A stretch of DNA of 60,665 nucleotides. Origin: Flavobacteriales bacterium (GTDB lineage Bacteria; Bacteroidota; Bacteroidia; Flavobacteriales_F; PHOS-HE28). The stretch is from positions 1 to 60,665 of the forward strand of contig JACJZI010000015.1 of NCBI GenBank assembly GCA_020635655.1. The letters are read 5' to 3'. Below the pieces are notes generated by a model. That model saw nothing but the letters and a program-made list of their open reading frames with translations. It made no database searches and was not told where the DNA came from. Positions 8,048-17,717 of this stretch are shown one piece after another (positions within the stretch are counted from its first letter, which is position 1; each line of letters begins with the position of its first letter). The position numbers and the translations under genes were made by a program.

Positions 8048-9990
8048 TGGACATGGAGCGCCATTGGTTGATCATGGTGACGTGGGCGATCAGTGGGCCA
8101 TCAGTGGCCCAGATCGGACCCGTCGCTCCATGGGACATCGCTCGTGCGGAACAGGGCGGACAGGCATGGCTCGCGTCTCGAAGCGCCGGGGTCCCGACAA
8201 GAGGTTTCGATCTGACCTATGGCAGGATGGAATGGCAGGTCGACCCGGCCGTTCGTGCGATAATGGGTGCCGTCACTTTCCGGTTCACCACCACGCAGGA
8301 TATCGATGAGCTGACCCTGGACCTGAGCGATACACTGCGCGTGGACAGCATCATTTTCCATGGCGCCCCGGTCGCGTTCGATCATGGAACGGGGGATATC
8401 CTGCAGGTCCCCTTGGGACCCGTTCTTTCCGCAGGATCGTCGGATTCGATCACCATCATCTATCACGGCATCCCTCCGACCAATGGGTTCGGATCGTTCG
8501 TTCAGACCGAACATGATGGGGTCCCGATCGTCTGGACGTTGTCCGAACCCTTCGGTGCAAAGGATTGGTGGCCATGCAAACAGGACCTGAACGATAAACT
8601 GGATTCGATCGATGCATGGGTGACCGTGCCATTGGGCAACAAGGTCGCTGGCAATGGCAGGCTCGTTGCCGAGGATACGTTGAACGGACAACTGCGGGTG
8701 CACTGGCGTCATCGACACCCCATCGCTTACTATCTCGTGGCCCTGGCCGTGACGAACTATTCCGCCTATGCGGATACGGTCCTGTTGAGCACAGGGCCCA
8801 TGCCGATCCTGAACTATGCGTATCCGGAGAACCTGGTCGACGCCCAGGCGGGCACACCGGCCACTGTTGATGAGATCCTGTTCTACGGCGGCCTGTTCGG
8901 GGAATACCCGTTCGCCGACGAGAAGTACGGCCATGCCCAGTTCGGTTGGGGAGGGGGAATGGAACACCAGACGATGACCTTCTGTGTGAACTACGGGGTC
9001 GAGTTGTTGGCCCATGAACTGGCCCATCAATGGTTCGGTGACAAGGTCACGTGCGGGAGTTGGGAGGACATCTGGCTGAATGAGGGCTTCGCTACATACC
9101 TGAGCGACCTGTGCTACCAGGAATTCGAGCCGGACCTGTTCCCCCAGATCAATGGTGCCCGGATAGACAATGTCGTATCCGAACCCGGTGGGAGCCTGCG
9201 TTGCGCCGACACGTCCGACCTGGGCCAGCTCTTCAGTGGCCGGCTCTCGTACAACAAGGGGGCCCAGGTGCTGCATATGCTCCGATGGGTCCTTGGGGAC
9301 AGCGCCTTCTTCGCCGGTTGCCGCAACTATCTGAACGATCCCGCACTGGCTTATCGGAGCGCCCGCACTTCGGACCTCCAGGCCCATTTGGAAGGCTCCA
9401 GTGGCCTGGACCTGACACGGTTCTTCCTGGATTGGTACGAACACCAAGGCTATCCTTCCTACGTTCTTGAATGGGCACAAGCACCGGATGGGGTGGCCAT
9501 GCTCGTGCTCCATGAGTCCACGTCCGACCCCTCCGTATCCTTCTTTTCACTGCCGGTTCCTGTTCGGTTCCGCAACGGTGCCCAGGAGATGACGGTCGTT
9601 CTGGACCATCAGGTGGACGGGCAACTCTTTACTGCCGCGATCCCCTTCCAGGCAGTTGATGTGCAATTGGATCCCGATCGGTGGCTGATCACCGGAAAGA
9701 ATGTCGTGCTCCACCTGCCGTTGCTCGCCTTCCAGGGGAACGATGTGGTGGTCTACCCCAACCCGGCCTCCGATGGGGTCTCCTTGTACCTCGGTTCGGA
9801 GCGACAGGGGTCCATCAACGTGGTCCTTTACGATGCCACGGGGCGTATCGTGCGCAGTTTCGTAGCGAACATCTTGGGAGAACGATCGACGTTCACGGTG
9901 ACGGACCTCTCCCCGGGCCGCTACATCATCGAAGCTGGGCCTCGGAATGGAGCTTGGGCACCGGTCCGCGCCGTGCTTGTCAAGCTTTGA
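8047..9990 (+). CDS. Secreted M1-family zinc metallopeptidase with T9SS type A sorting domain
   Basis: The 647-residue protein begins with a hydrophobic signal segment ending near SVAQ. It carries the gluzincin motif HELAHQWFG at residues 323-331 and the third zinc ligand in NEGFATYL (Glu346). The exopeptidase loop reads GGMEH instead of the usual GAMEN. The protein is therefore predicted to remove N-terminal residues from peptides outside the cell. The last 80 residues or so (VVVYPNPASDG ... LSPGRYII) form a type A sorting domain for surface anchoring. An in-frame ATG at 8053 is an alternative start. The 3' end overlaps the convergent riboflavin synthase gene by 11 bp. Confidence 0.9.
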   Translation: MDMERHWLIMVTWAISGPSVAQIGPVAPWDIARAEQGGQAWLASRSAGVPTRGFDLTYGRMEWQVDPAVRAIMGAVTFRFTTTQDIDELTLDLSDTLRVDSIIFHGAPVAFDHGTGDILQVPLGPVLSAGSSDSITIIYHGIPPTNGFGSFVQTEHDGVPIVWTLSEPFGAKDWWPCKQDLNDKLDSIDAWVTVPLGNKVAGNGRLVAEDTLNGQLRVHWRHRHPIAYYLVALAVTNYSAYADTVLLSTGPMPILNYAYPENLVDAQAGTPATVDEILFYGGLFGEYPFADEKYGHAQFGWGGGMEHQTMTFCVNYGVELLAHELAHQWFGDKVTCGSWEDIWLNEGFATYLSDLCYQEFEPDLFPQINGARIDNVVSEPGGSLRCADTSDLGQLFSGRLSYNKGAQVLHMLRWVLGDSAFFAGCRNYLNDPALAYRSARTSDLQAHLEGSSGLDLTRFFLDWYEHQGYPSYVLEWAQAPDGVAMLVLHESTSDPSVSFFSLPVPVRFRNGAQEMTVVLDHQVDGQLFTAAIPFQAVDVQLDPDRWLITGKNVVLHLPLLAFQGNDVVVYPNPASDGVSLYLGSERQGSINVVLYDATGRIVRSFVANILGERSTFTVTDLSPGRYIIEAGPRNGAWAPVRAVLVKL

Positions 9991-10576
9991 TCCGGGCGTC
10001 CAGCATGCGCGCCACGTACTTCCCCAGCACATCGAACTCCACGTTGACGCGTCCGCCTGGAAAAAGTTGTTGAAGCACGGTATGTGTGAGCGTATAGGGA
10101 ATGACGGCCACCGTGAAACGGTCCTCCTGCAGGTCGGCAACGGTCAGACCGATCCCGTTCAGACAAATGCTCCCCTTGGGGACCACCAGATGTCGGAACG
10201 CGGGAGGGAGACCGAATGTGAAGAGCCAGCTTCCATCGACGTCTGTCCGCTCCAGGCATTCGAGCACGGCATCCACATGGCCCTGCACCATATGCCCATC
10301 CAAGCGCTCGCCCACTTTCAGACTTCGCTCCAGGTCGACCCCCTGTCCGGGGCCAAGGTCCCCCAAATTACTTTTTGACAGGCTCTCCTGCACAGCGGTG
10401 ACCTCATAGGTGTCCCCATCAACGGCAACGACCGTCAGGCACACGCCATTGTGCGCCACGCTCTGATCGATACGCAGTTGCGGGGCCATGCGTGCACGGA
10501 TACGGATATGCCGATTCGTGCCGGCATCACGGACCGTCACCACTTCGCCGACCTCCTCAATGATCCCGGTGAACAT
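9980..10576 (-). CDS. ribE: Riboflavin synthase alpha subunit
   Basis: The 198-residue protein has the standard length and the diagnostic start MFTGIIEEVGEV. It contains two lumazine-binding barrel repeats, with VAHNGVCLTVV and SLKVGERLDGHMVQGHVD in and after the first and SICLNGIGLTV in the second. It converts two 6,7-dimethyl-8-ribityllumazine molecules to riboflavin. The ATG overlaps the stop of the preceding surface-protein gene by one base (TGATG), so it is probably translated by reinitiation on that mRNA. The open frame extends further upstream, but that part is antisense-like and lacks homology. The gene name follows the ribE/ribC convention and may differ between organisms. Confidence 0.95.
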   Translation of the reverse strand: MFTGIIEEVGEVVTVRDAGTNRHIRIRARMAPQLRIDQSVAHNGVCLTVVAVDGDTYEVTAVQESLSKSNLGDLGPGQGVDLERSLKVGERLDGHMVQGHVDAVLECLERTDVDGSWLFTFGLPPAFRHLVVPKGSICLNGIGLTVADLQEDRFTVAVIPYTLTHTVLQQLFPGGRVNVEFDVLGKYVARMLDARIKA

Positions 10577-13203
10577 CAGTTGACGTTCGTCGACCCGCCC
10601 CGTAACAAATGCACATAGCCCGTGAGCTGTCGGACCTCGATGCCGTCCAGGCGCTTGAAATGGACGATGCACGTGTAGAAATAGACCCCGTCCGATACGG
10701 CGCCACCGCCACCCTGGCGTTCGCCCTTCCACTGGATGTCGGGGTCATCGGTGGTGAACACCACCTGGCCCCACCGGTCATAGATGGTCAGGTCGATGTG
10801 GTCGACGCCGCGGTACGGGAACGGCATGAAGGCGTCGTTGTGCAGATCGCCGTTCGGTGTGAAGACGTTCGGCAGCATGTACTCCGGGCAATTGTCACCG
10901 CAGACCTGGTTGCTGTAATCGCTTTCGTTCCCCATGCTGTCCACCGCGGTGATGACGTAGCATCCCGCAACTGAACCGTCATCATTGTGAACGAATGAGG
11001 TGTCCGCATGTCCATAGTTCGTGCCTACGAGCAGGTACGGCCCTCCGAGGGAGTCGGTGAAGAAGATGTTGTAATACCAGGTGTCATCGGCGCAGCTGTT
11101 GTTCGGGTCGTTCCAGGTGAGCGTGTTCGACAACGCCTGACAGTCGTTGTCAATGGTGAGCATGGGCGGGCAAGGGGGCGTGAGGTCCAAGGGTGAGGAA
11201 CAGACCTCCTGGCTGAAGTTGATCAAAGGGGACACCACGGAAGGATCGCCGTACGCGCCGATCGTGCTGACCTTGTAGCAGTACTCCTGTCCGTTCACCA
11301 GGCCGGTATCCACGTAAAGAGGTTCCGTGCTGGTGGCGATCGGCACAAAGTCGCTGCCATCATGGCGATAGATCACAAAGTCCGTATTGGTCCATGGTGT
11401 GCTGGCGGTCCAGGTCAAGGTGATCTGTTCATCGTTCGGGGCGGCGGCGAGGTATACCGAACTGGCCGGGTTGCTGCTGCCGATCAGCGTGGCACCGTCG
11501 TCACCGAACAGTTCGACACGATAAACGTGCGGTCCATTCCTGGTATCGATCCCCGCATCGACATGCACGGTGTCCGGATGGACGAGATAGGGAAAGAGCG
11601 AAGAGGTCCAGACCGGCGTGGTGGCGATCGCATACCCATCCCCCCGATAGAGCTTGAACTGGTAGGGGCCGGGGTGCATCACGGTGTCCAGGTCCACCGC
11701 ATTGGTCCAGATCACCGTATCCGCGCCGTTCACCGCGTCGGTATTGATGACGCTTACGTTCGTCAACAGGGGAACCTTCCGTTCCAGGAACGCGCAGAAC
11801 TCTTCGCTGGCGTAGCTCTCACCACCATCGTCGAAATAGGCCGTCACCATGTAGCAATATTGCACACCGAACTGCACATCAGTATCCAAATAGCTGCTGT
11901 TGTTCACGCCGTTCGAACTGGCCAGCAGGGAATAACCCGTGTAACCGGGAACTCCGGTCTCGCAATGGGAGGGCATGAAGCCATAGCTGTTCACGCGTCG
12001 GTAGATACGATATCCCCCGGCGTTGGTGCAGATGCTCGGGTCCCAGGCCAGGTCGATCGCATTCACCTGGGGTGTGGCCGATGGGTTCTCCGGGGCCGGT
12101 GCGACCACCCGAATGGACACGCTCTCGTAGTCGTCCAGCTGAACAAGTTGGGCATCGTCGGTGGCCCGAAAGATCATCTGGTAGGGTTGCAGTCGCACAT
12201 GGTCACAGGTCGTGCTCCAACCAAAGGTGCCGGTTACGGGGTTGTTGGGAGGGCCTGCGGAGAACACTGCCGGGGATGTCGAAAGAACAAGGGGCTCCCC
12301 AAGTGCCTGAAGGGTCAGCTCATCCGCCGCATCAGGGTCGCTGGCATGGACGGGGATCACCAGGTTCGTTCCGGCCACCACGCAGGTGTCCTGCAGTTCG
12401 GCGACAACAGGTGGCTGATCGTTGCATCCGGGCTTCACCGTGATCTGCATGTCCCTTGTCACCAGGCCCACATTGACCCAGGTGCCGTTCACCTTGCGCC
12501 ACTCCTTGACGATGAAAGCGACGTTGTATTCTCCCACCAACTGTGGTGAATCCCAGGAGATGGTGCCCGTGGTGGGGTCCATGGCGAACTGGTTGTTCGC
12601 GCCCGGCACGATCTGATCGGGATAGCTGTAGTTGCCGATCGGTGCGCATCCGCCACCGGCACAAACGGACAATTGATAGGACAGACTGTCCCCATCGGGA
12701 TCGTACGCCGCCGGATTGTGGACCCATGGCAATTGATAACAGGCATCCTGCAAGGGCGGGTTCAAGAATCGGGCGGAGCAGTTCCCGCCCGTGGCGGGTG
12801 AGATCACCAGAACGGTCTTCACACAAAGAGGCACGTTGACCGAATTGGGAATGTTGACCACACCCTCGTTCCGGTTGGGATCCTCCATGACCAGGGTGTA
12901 CACACCAGGCCCCGCGTAAAGATGATCGCCCAGGTAGAGGTTGCGTTGCGCGTCGTTGGGTAGGAGGTCGATCTGCACCCGGGCGAGCGAATCGACACCG
13001 CCGTCGCCCCATTCGATCCCGAGGTCCGGCCGATCCGCAGGTGCAGAGGTCCTGGTATAGGTGATGATCTGGATGTGGTAGAGCAGCGGGTTGTTGGCGT
13101 CCACGCAATAGATGATCTCGGCCGCCCGATTGTGCGTGGCCGAGGCGATCGTGGGCATCGCGATCGCCAGCAGGAACAACCAATACCTGAACACCCGGAG
13201 CAT
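10576..13203 (-). CDS. Large secreted FN3-rich protein with gliding-motility (T9SS type B) C-terminus
   Basis: The 875-residue protein starts with a signal peptide (residues about 1-22, ending IASA). The N-terminal half contains cadherin/PKD-like segments ('YDPDGDSLSYQLSVC', 'HASDPDAADELTL'). The middle holds several fibronectin type III-like units ('ATPQVNAIDLAWDPS', 'NDEQITLTWTAS', 'NTLTWNDPN'). The C-terminal domain starts MLPNVFTPNGDLHNDAF and includes IYDRWGQVVF. It should be exported by Sec and T9SS to the surface; its substrate is unknown. The stop codon overlaps the ribE start, an unusual partnership between a surface protein and a vitamin gene. Confidence 0.85.
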   Translation of the reverse strand: MLRVFRYWLFLLAIAMPTIASATHNRAAEIIYCVDANNPLLYHIQIITYTRTSAPADRPDLGIEWGDGGVDSLARVQIDLLPNDAQRNLYLGDHLYAGPGVYTLVMEDPNRNEGVVNIPNSVNVPLCVKTVLVISPATGGNCSARFLNPPLQDACYQLPWVHNPAAYDPDGDSLSYQLSVCAGGGCAPIGNYSYPDQIVPGANNQFAMDPTTGTISWDSPQLVGEYNVAFIVKEWRKVNGTWVNVGLVTRDMQITVKPGCNDQPPVVAELQDTCVVAGTNLVIPVHASDPDAADELTLQALGEPLVLSTSPAVFSAGPPNNPVTGTFGWSTTCDHVRLQPYQMIFRATDDAQLVQLDDYESVSIRVVAPAPENPSATPQVNAIDLAWDPSICTNAGGYRIYRRVNSYGFMPSHCETGVPGYTGYSLLASSNGVNNSSYLDTDVQFGVQYCYMVTAYFDDGGESYASEEFCAFLERKVPLLTNVSVINTDAVNGADTVIWTNAVDLDTVMHPGPYQFKLYRGDGYAIATTPVWTSSLFPYLVHPDTVHVDAGIDTRNGPHVYRVELFGDDGATLIGSSNPASSVYLAAAPNDEQITLTWTASTPWTNTDFVIYRHDGSDFVPIATSTEPLYVDTGLVNGQEYCYKVSTIGAYGDPSVVSPLINFSQEVCSSPLDLTPPCPPMLTIDNDCQALSNTLTWNDPNNSCADDTWYYNIFFTDSLGGPYLLVGTNYGHADTSFVHNDDGSVAGCYVITAVDSMGNESDYSNQVCGDNCPEYMLPNVFTPNGDLHNDAFMPFPYRGVDHIDLTIYDRWGQVVFTTDDPDIQWKGERQGGGGAVSDGVYFYTCIVHFKRLDGIEVRQLTGYVHLLRGGSTNVN

Positions 13204-13299
13204 GGGACATCAAAGTTCGCACATTCCACGGGCTTCGCCGCCGGAGAAGTGCGCGGACAAGGCTACCAACGCACAGGTCCGACGGACGGTATGCCCACC

Positions 13300-13328
13300 T
13301 TGCCGCCACCCCTGGACGGCTATCTTTG
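13300..13328 (+). promoter_or_regulatory. Promoter of the leucyl aminopeptidase gene
   Basis: TATCTTTG at 13321-13328 matches TAnnTTTG exactly, and a TTG at 13300-13302 lies 18 bp upstream as a minus-33 element. A start near 13335 would leave a short leader before the ATG at 13369. Confidence 0.65.
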
Positions 13329-13368
13329 GCCGGCCTGGAAAGGCTTCCAACCTCACGCACGGACCCAC

Positions 13369-14802
13369 ATGGTCATCCTCGAAAAGCGCGACAGGTCCAG
13401 GACCGATCTGGACACGATGGCGGTCATCCGTACGCGGACCCACCTGCGCGCGCTCGACCTGCCCCGCGAGGCCAGTGTCCATCTTTCTGAGCAGTTGGAC
13501 AATGGCGCGGCCGTGGCCACCACTCGGTCCGACGGGAGGCTCATGCTTGTGCATCAGGTAGGCAAGGGACCACGCGCAGGATCGGTCGAACAGGTGCGAA
13601 GGGCCGGTGCCGAAATGGCCGCACTACTGAACAGCTCCGGGAAAGGAACGGCACAGTTGCTGACCCCCCTGAACGATGCGGACCTGGTGCTCGCGCTGGC
13701 GGAGGGTGCGATGCTGGGTGGGTACCAGTTCCGGAAATACAAGACCTCCGGAAACGGTCCTTCGTTGAAGTCCCTCTCACTGGTCCACAAGAAGGTCGAT
13801 GCCCGTACCGTGCAGGAGCTGAACGACTTGACGGCGTCGGTGTATCTGGCCCGCGACCTGGTGAACGAACCTGTATCCTTCCTGAATGCCACCCAGTTCT
13901 CGGCCGAGATCCGGACCCTTGCGCGGAATACGTCCGGCCTCAAGGTCCAGGTGCTGGACAAGGCCCAGATCGAAGCCTTGGGAATGGGGGGCCTGCTTGC
14001 GGTGAACAAGGGCAGCGTGGACCCGCCGACCTTCAACATACTTGAGTACAGGCCAAAACGTGCAGTGAACCGTTCCCCCATTGTGCTGATCGGGAAAGGC
14101 GTGGTCTACGACACGGGCGGATTGAGCCTGAAGCCCACCCCGCATAGCATGGACCATATGAAGTGCGACATGGCGGGGGGCGCGGCCGTCATTGGTGCGA
14201 TCGCCACGGCAGCCCAGCGCGCACTGCCCCTGCACGTTGTCGCGCTCGTGCCGGCAACGGACAATCGTCCTGGAGGGAACGCGTTCGCGCCGGGCGATGT
14301 GGTACGCATGTACAATGGGATGACCGTCGAAGTGATGAACAGCGATGCGGAAGGAAGAATGATACTGGCTGATGCACTATGCTATGCCGAGCGCTACTCT
14401 CCCGAACTGGTCATCACCATGGCCACGCTTACCGGCGCTGCCGCCCGCGCCATCGGCACCCAGGGCATGGTGGGCATGGGCACGGCGAACGACCGCATCA
14501 TGAACGAACTGGTCAGCGCCGGCGAGCGTATGCACGAGCGGGTCGCTGTGTTCCCCTTTTGGGAGGAATATGACAAGGAATTGAGCAGCGAGATCGCGGA
14601 CCTGAAGAACCTGGGGGGTGACAGTGCCGGGATGATAACGGCCGGGAAATTCCTGGCCCGGTTCACCCAGCGTCCCTTCGTACACCTTGACATCGCAGGG
14701 CCCGCATTCCTCATGGCAGCTGACGGGTATCGACCCAGAGGGGGGACGGGCATCGGCGTTCGGCTGTTGTACAGCTTCCTGAGAGACCGGGCACATATGT
14801 GA
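13369..14802 (+). CDS. Leucyl aminopeptidase family protein (peptidase M17)
   Basis: The protein, 477 residues from the ATG at 13369, belongs to the dinuclear-metal M17 family, which releases N-terminal amino acids in the cytoplasm. The metal and active-site region reads IGKGVVYDTGGLSLKP (Lys243, Asp248), then HMKCDMAGGAAV and NSDAEGRM (Asp326, Glu328, Arg330), close to the canonical VGKG..FDTGG and NTDAEGR. The first 200 residues form the variable N-terminal domain. The frame is open further upstream to 13075, but a good promoter at 13300-13328 excludes starts before it. An in-frame ATG at 13417 is another option. pdxA follows after 40 bp. Confidence 0.9.
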   Translation: MVILEKRDRSRTDLDTMAVIRTRTHLRALDLPREASVHLSEQLDNGAAVATTRSDGRLMLVHQVGKGPRAGSVEQVRRAGAEMAALLNSSGKGTAQLLTPLNDADLVLALAEGAMLGGYQFRKYKTSGNGPSLKSLSLVHKKVDARTVQELNDLTASVYLARDLVNEPVSFLNATQFSAEIRTLARNTSGLKVQVLDKAQIEALGMGGLLAVNKGSVDPPTFNILEYRPKRAVNRSPIVLIGKGVVYDTGGLSLKPTPHSMDHMKCDMAGGAAVIGAIATAAQRALPLHVVALVPATDNRPGGNAFAPGDVVRMYNGMTVEVMNSDAEGRMILADALCYAERYSPELVITMATLTGAAARAIGTQGMVGMGTANDRIMNELVSAGERMHERVAVFPFWEEYDKELSSEIADLKNLGGDSAGMITAGKFLARFTQRPFVHLDIAGPAFLMAADGYRPRGGTGIGVRLLYSFLRDRAHM

Positions 14803-14842
14803 ACCAAAGGATGCAAGGGGACCGAAAGAACGAGGAAGGAGC

Positions 14843-15913
14843 ATGAGCGAAATGGCACATCCGACCCGTGTGGGGATCAGCTGCGGTGATCTGAACGGCA
14901 TAGGCATCGAAGTGGTGCTCAAGACCTTTGAGGACAATCGAATGGTCCAGGAGGTCACGCCCATTCTGTATGCATCGGCCAAAGCGGTCAGTCACTACCG
15001 GAAGCTCCTCAAATTGGAGGAGGTCCAGTTCCATCGTGTGAACGACGCGTCCGAGGCCCTGCCCAAGAAGTTGAACGTGGTGAACGTCTGGGAGGAGGAC
15101 CCGACCATTGAGCCCGGCCGACCATCTGGCAAGCTGGCCGCCTTCGCCATCCGAAGTCTGGAAGCCGCAACGCACGATCTAGCCGCAGGCAAGGTGGATG
15201 TGCTGGTCACCGCACCCATTGACAAGCACAGCATGGAAGCCGCCGGGTTCGCGTTCCCGGGCCATACCGAATACCTCGCACATGTGGCCGGAGTGGACGA
15301 TGTATTGATGCTGCTGGTCGGCGAGGGTCTTTGTGTGGGCACCGTCACCGGTCATATCCCATTGAAGGACGTGGCACAGGCGGTCACCACCGAGAAGGTC
15401 CTTGCCAAGTCGAGGCTGCTTCATCAAAGCCTGCAACGGGACCTGGCCTTGGCATCGCCCCGGATCGCATTGCTCGGACTGAACCCCCATGCGGGCGATG
15501 GTGGCACCCTTGGCACCGAGGACCGGGAAAAGGTCCTTCCCGCGGTGCGCCAACTCCAGACGGAAGGGATCCTGGCCATGGGCCCCTACTCGGCCGACGG
15601 GTTCTTTGGCAATGGGACCTTTCAACATTTCGACGGCACGCTGGCCATGTACCATGACCAAGGCCTGATCCCTTTCAAGACCATCGCGTTCGGTCATGGG
15701 GTCAATTTCACAGCGGGACTGCCGATCGTGCGCACAAGCCCGGACCACGGCACCGGTATGGATATCGCCGGACAAGGGATCGCGGACGAGGGGTCCTTTC
15801 GTGCTGCAGTTTGGCTGGCTTGTGATATCCGGATGAACCGCGATAGGCACAGGTCACTGATGGCCAACCCATTACAGCCCCAGCGCAAGGAACGGTCGAA
15901 GGAGAAGGAGTAA
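14843..15913 (+). CDS. pdxA: 4-hydroxythreonine-4-phosphate dehydrogenase
   Basis: The 356-residue PdxA protein catalyses NAD-dependent oxidation in the DXP-dependent pyridoxal phosphate pathway. It shows the typical GISCGDLNGIG start, TAPIDKHSMEAAG, FPGHTEYLA with its metal-binding His, and MYHDQGLIPFK with another. The C-terminus 'RTSPDHGTGMDIAGQG' is also standard. A purine-rich 'aggaagga' precedes the ATG, one of the few recognisable Shine-Dalgarno sites here. The gene probably shares a transcript with the aminopeptidase upstream. The DXP that feeds this pathway is made by dxs at 22283-24229. Confidence 0.95.
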   Translation: MSEMAHPTRVGISCGDLNGIGIEVVLKTFEDNRMVQEVTPILYASAKAVSHYRKLLKLEEVQFHRVNDASEALPKKLNVVNVWEEDPTIEPGRPSGKLAAFAIRSLEAATHDLAAGKVDVLVTAPIDKHSMEAAGFAFPGHTEYLAHVAGVDDVLMLLVGEGLCVGTVTGHIPLKDVAQAVTTEKVLAKSRLLHQSLQRDLALASPRIALLGLNPHAGDGGTLGTEDREKVLPAVRQLQTEGILAMGPYSADGFFGNGTFQHFDGTLAMYHDQGLIPFKTIAFGHGVNFTAGLPIVRTSPDHGTGMDIAGQGIADEGSFRAAVWLACDIRMNRDRHRSLMANPLQPQRKERSKEKE

Positions 15914-15969
15914 CCCGGACGGCGCCCCGGTCCTCGCTGTGGGACCACGTCGGGGATCGTCGATCTCGC

Positions 15970-15977
15970 TACATTTG
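15970..15977 (+). promoter_or_regulatory. Minus-7 box of the yceD-rpmF-plsX-fabH operon (TACATTTG)
   Basis: TACATTTG matches TAnnTTTG exactly and lies 29 bp before the GTG of the yceD-like gene, in a 93-bp gap after pdxA. Confidence 0.6.
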
Positions 15978-16006
15978 CGGTCCCCTTTTCGCAGGGGCTT
16001 CCGATC

Positions 16007-16528
16007 GTGGATGTGCTGAAGGAACATACCATTGAATTCACAGGGCTGAAGGACGGGGTGCATGCGTTCGTATTCGACCTGGACCAGCCCTTTTTCGAGG
16101 CCGCCGCGGACGAGATGCTCGAAGGAGGCCGGGTGACAGCGGATGTGACCCTGGAAAAGGGCCCTGGTATGCTGGTGGCCAACATCCACTGTCACGGTGC
16201 GGTGCGGACCACCTGTGATCATTGCAACGGTCCCATGGAACAGCCCATTGACGGGCGCCAACGACAGGTCTTCCATCTGAACGGACGCCAGCATTTCGAT
16301 GGCTCGGAGGATGAAGTGGTGGGTCTGGACCCGAACGATCATGCGATCGCCCTGACGCATTTCCTGTATGAATGTGTCCGGCTGGCCATGCCAACACGAC
16401 GTCTGCACGCACCCGGAGCATGCGATCCGGAGGTCGAGGCCGCATTGGCCCGTCATCTACACCATGATGGACCGGAGCCGGACGACCCACGCTGGGCCGC
16501 GCTCCGCAAATTGAAACAGCAGCGCTGA
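16007..16528 (+). CDS. yceD: YceD family protein (DUF177)
   Basis: The 173-residue protein starts at a GTG. It belongs to the DUF177/YceD family by its internal 'C.G.VRTTCDHC' segment (HCHGAVRTTCDHCNGPM), the following acidic region and, above all, its position directly before rpmF and plsX, where this family is almost always found. Its role is not fully established; YceD homologues have been linked to 23S rRNA maturation or accumulation. It probably heads an operon running to fabH. Confidence 0.85.
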   Translation: MDVLKEHTIEFTGLKDGVHAFVFDLDQPFFEAAADEMLEGGRVTADVTLEKGPGMLVANIHCHGAVRTTCDHCNGPMEQPIDGRQRQVFHLNGRQHFDGSEDEVVGLDPNDHAIALTHFLYECVRLAMPTRRLHAPGACDPEVEAALARHLHHDGPEPDDPRWAALRKLKQQR

Positions 16529-16550
16529 TCGGCGCAGAACACTTACCACA

Positions 16551-16742
16551 ATGCCCAATCCGAAGCGACGCCACTCCAAGACACGGACCATGAAACGGCG
16601 TACCCATCAGGGCGCGGCCACGCCGACCGTGACCACCTGCCCGGAGACGGGCGAGACCCACTTGCGGCACCGTGCGTACAAGGTCGGCGACGACCTGTAC
16701 TACAACGGGAAGCTGCTGGTCTCCGCCTCGACCGAAGAGTAG
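16551..16742 (+). CDS. rpmF: 50S ribosomal protein L32
   Basis: The 63-residue protein has the conserved L32 start MPNPKRRHSKTRTMKRR and a C-terminal Lys/Tyr-rich part. The zinc-ribbon cysteines typical of many L32 proteins are mostly absent (a single Cys in TTCPETG). It follows yceD by 22 bp and precedes plsX by 36 bp, the classic bacterial order. Confidence 0.95.
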   Translation: MPNPKRRHSKTRTMKRRTHQGAATPTVTTCPETGETHLRHRAYKVGDDLYYNGKLLVSASTEE

Positions 16743-16778
16743 TTCGGCGTAATCCCGCGCAGTTCCTTGCCTTCCGCC

Positions 16779-17717
16779 ATGCGGATCGGACTGGACATCA
16801 TGGGCAGTGATCACGGCCCCAGTGTTCCCGTGCGCGCCGCTGTAATGGCGCAGGGTGAACTACCCGATGACGTGAGGCTCGTCCTGATCGGTGATGAGGC
16901 CGTCATCCGTCAGGTCCTGGCCACTGAAAAGGCCGACCCCGATCGATTCGACATCGTACCGAGCCGGGACGACATCACGATGCAGGATAGCGCCACCAAG
17001 GCGTTGCAGACCAAATCACAGAGCAGCATCGCTCTTGGGTTCGGCCTGTTGAAGGAAGGGCGGCTCGACGCCTTCGCCAGCACAGGCAATACCGGCGCCA
17101 TGCTCGTTGGGTCCGTGCTCAGCGTCAAGCCCATTCCCGGGGTCATCCGACCTTGCATCTGCAGCATCGTGCCCAAGGAGAACGGCGACTACGGGATCCT
17201 GCTCGATGTCGGGGCCAACGCCGATTGCAAACCGGACGTTCTCTACCAGTTCGGTCTGCTCGGTGCCCTGCTGGCCAAGCACGTCTACCGCATCAAGGAC
17301 CCGAAAGTGGCCCTGTTGAACATCGGCGAAGAGGAGAAGAAAGGCAACTCCGTCACGTTGGCGGCCTACCAGCTCATGAAGGAAGGCGGTCAATTCAACT
17401 TCATCGGCAATATCGAAGGACGTGACCTGTTCAACAGCAAGGCCGATGTGGTCGTCTGCGACGGATTCACCGGGAACATCGTCCTGAAGGCCGTGGAGGC
17501 GTTCCATGACCTGCTGAAGAAGCGCGGCGTGCATGAACCCTTCTTCGATCGGTTCGACTATGAGAACTATGGCGGCCTCCCCGTCCTGGGTGTGAACGGC
17601 AACGTGATCATCGGGCACGGGATCAGCAATGCTGCGACCATCAAGAACATGATGCTATTCACCCGTGATGTGGTGCTGAGCAAGCTCAACGACCGCATCC
17701 GCGAAGCCCTCCTATGA
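16779..17717 (+). CDS. plsX: Phosphate acyltransferase PlsX
   Basis: The 312-residue PlsX makes acyl-phosphate from acyl-ACP, the first step of phospholipid synthesis in most bacteria. Key segments are MRIGLDIMGSDHGP at the start, ALGFGLLKEGRLDAFASTGNTGAML, LLDVGANADCKPD and VCDGFTGNIVLKAVE. The frame is open to a TTG at 16767, but the ATG at 16779 begins exactly at the family start. The 3' end overlaps fabH by 4 bp (ATGA), so the two are probably translationally coupled. Confidence 0.95.
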   Translation: MRIGLDIMGSDHGPSVPVRAAVMAQGELPDDVRLVLIGDEAVIRQVLATEKADPDRFDIVPSRDDITMQDSATKALQTKSQSSIALGFGLLKEGRLDAFASTGNTGAMLVGSVLSVKPIPGVIRPCICSIVPKENGDYGILLDVGANADCKPDVLYQFGLLGALLAKHVYRIKDPKVALLNIGEEEKKGNSVTLAAYQLMKEGGQFNFIGNIEGRDLFNSKADVVVCDGFTGNIVLKAVEAFHDLLKKRGVHEPFFDRFDYENYGGLPVLGVNGNVIIGHGISNAATIKNMMLFTRDVVLSKLNDRIREALL

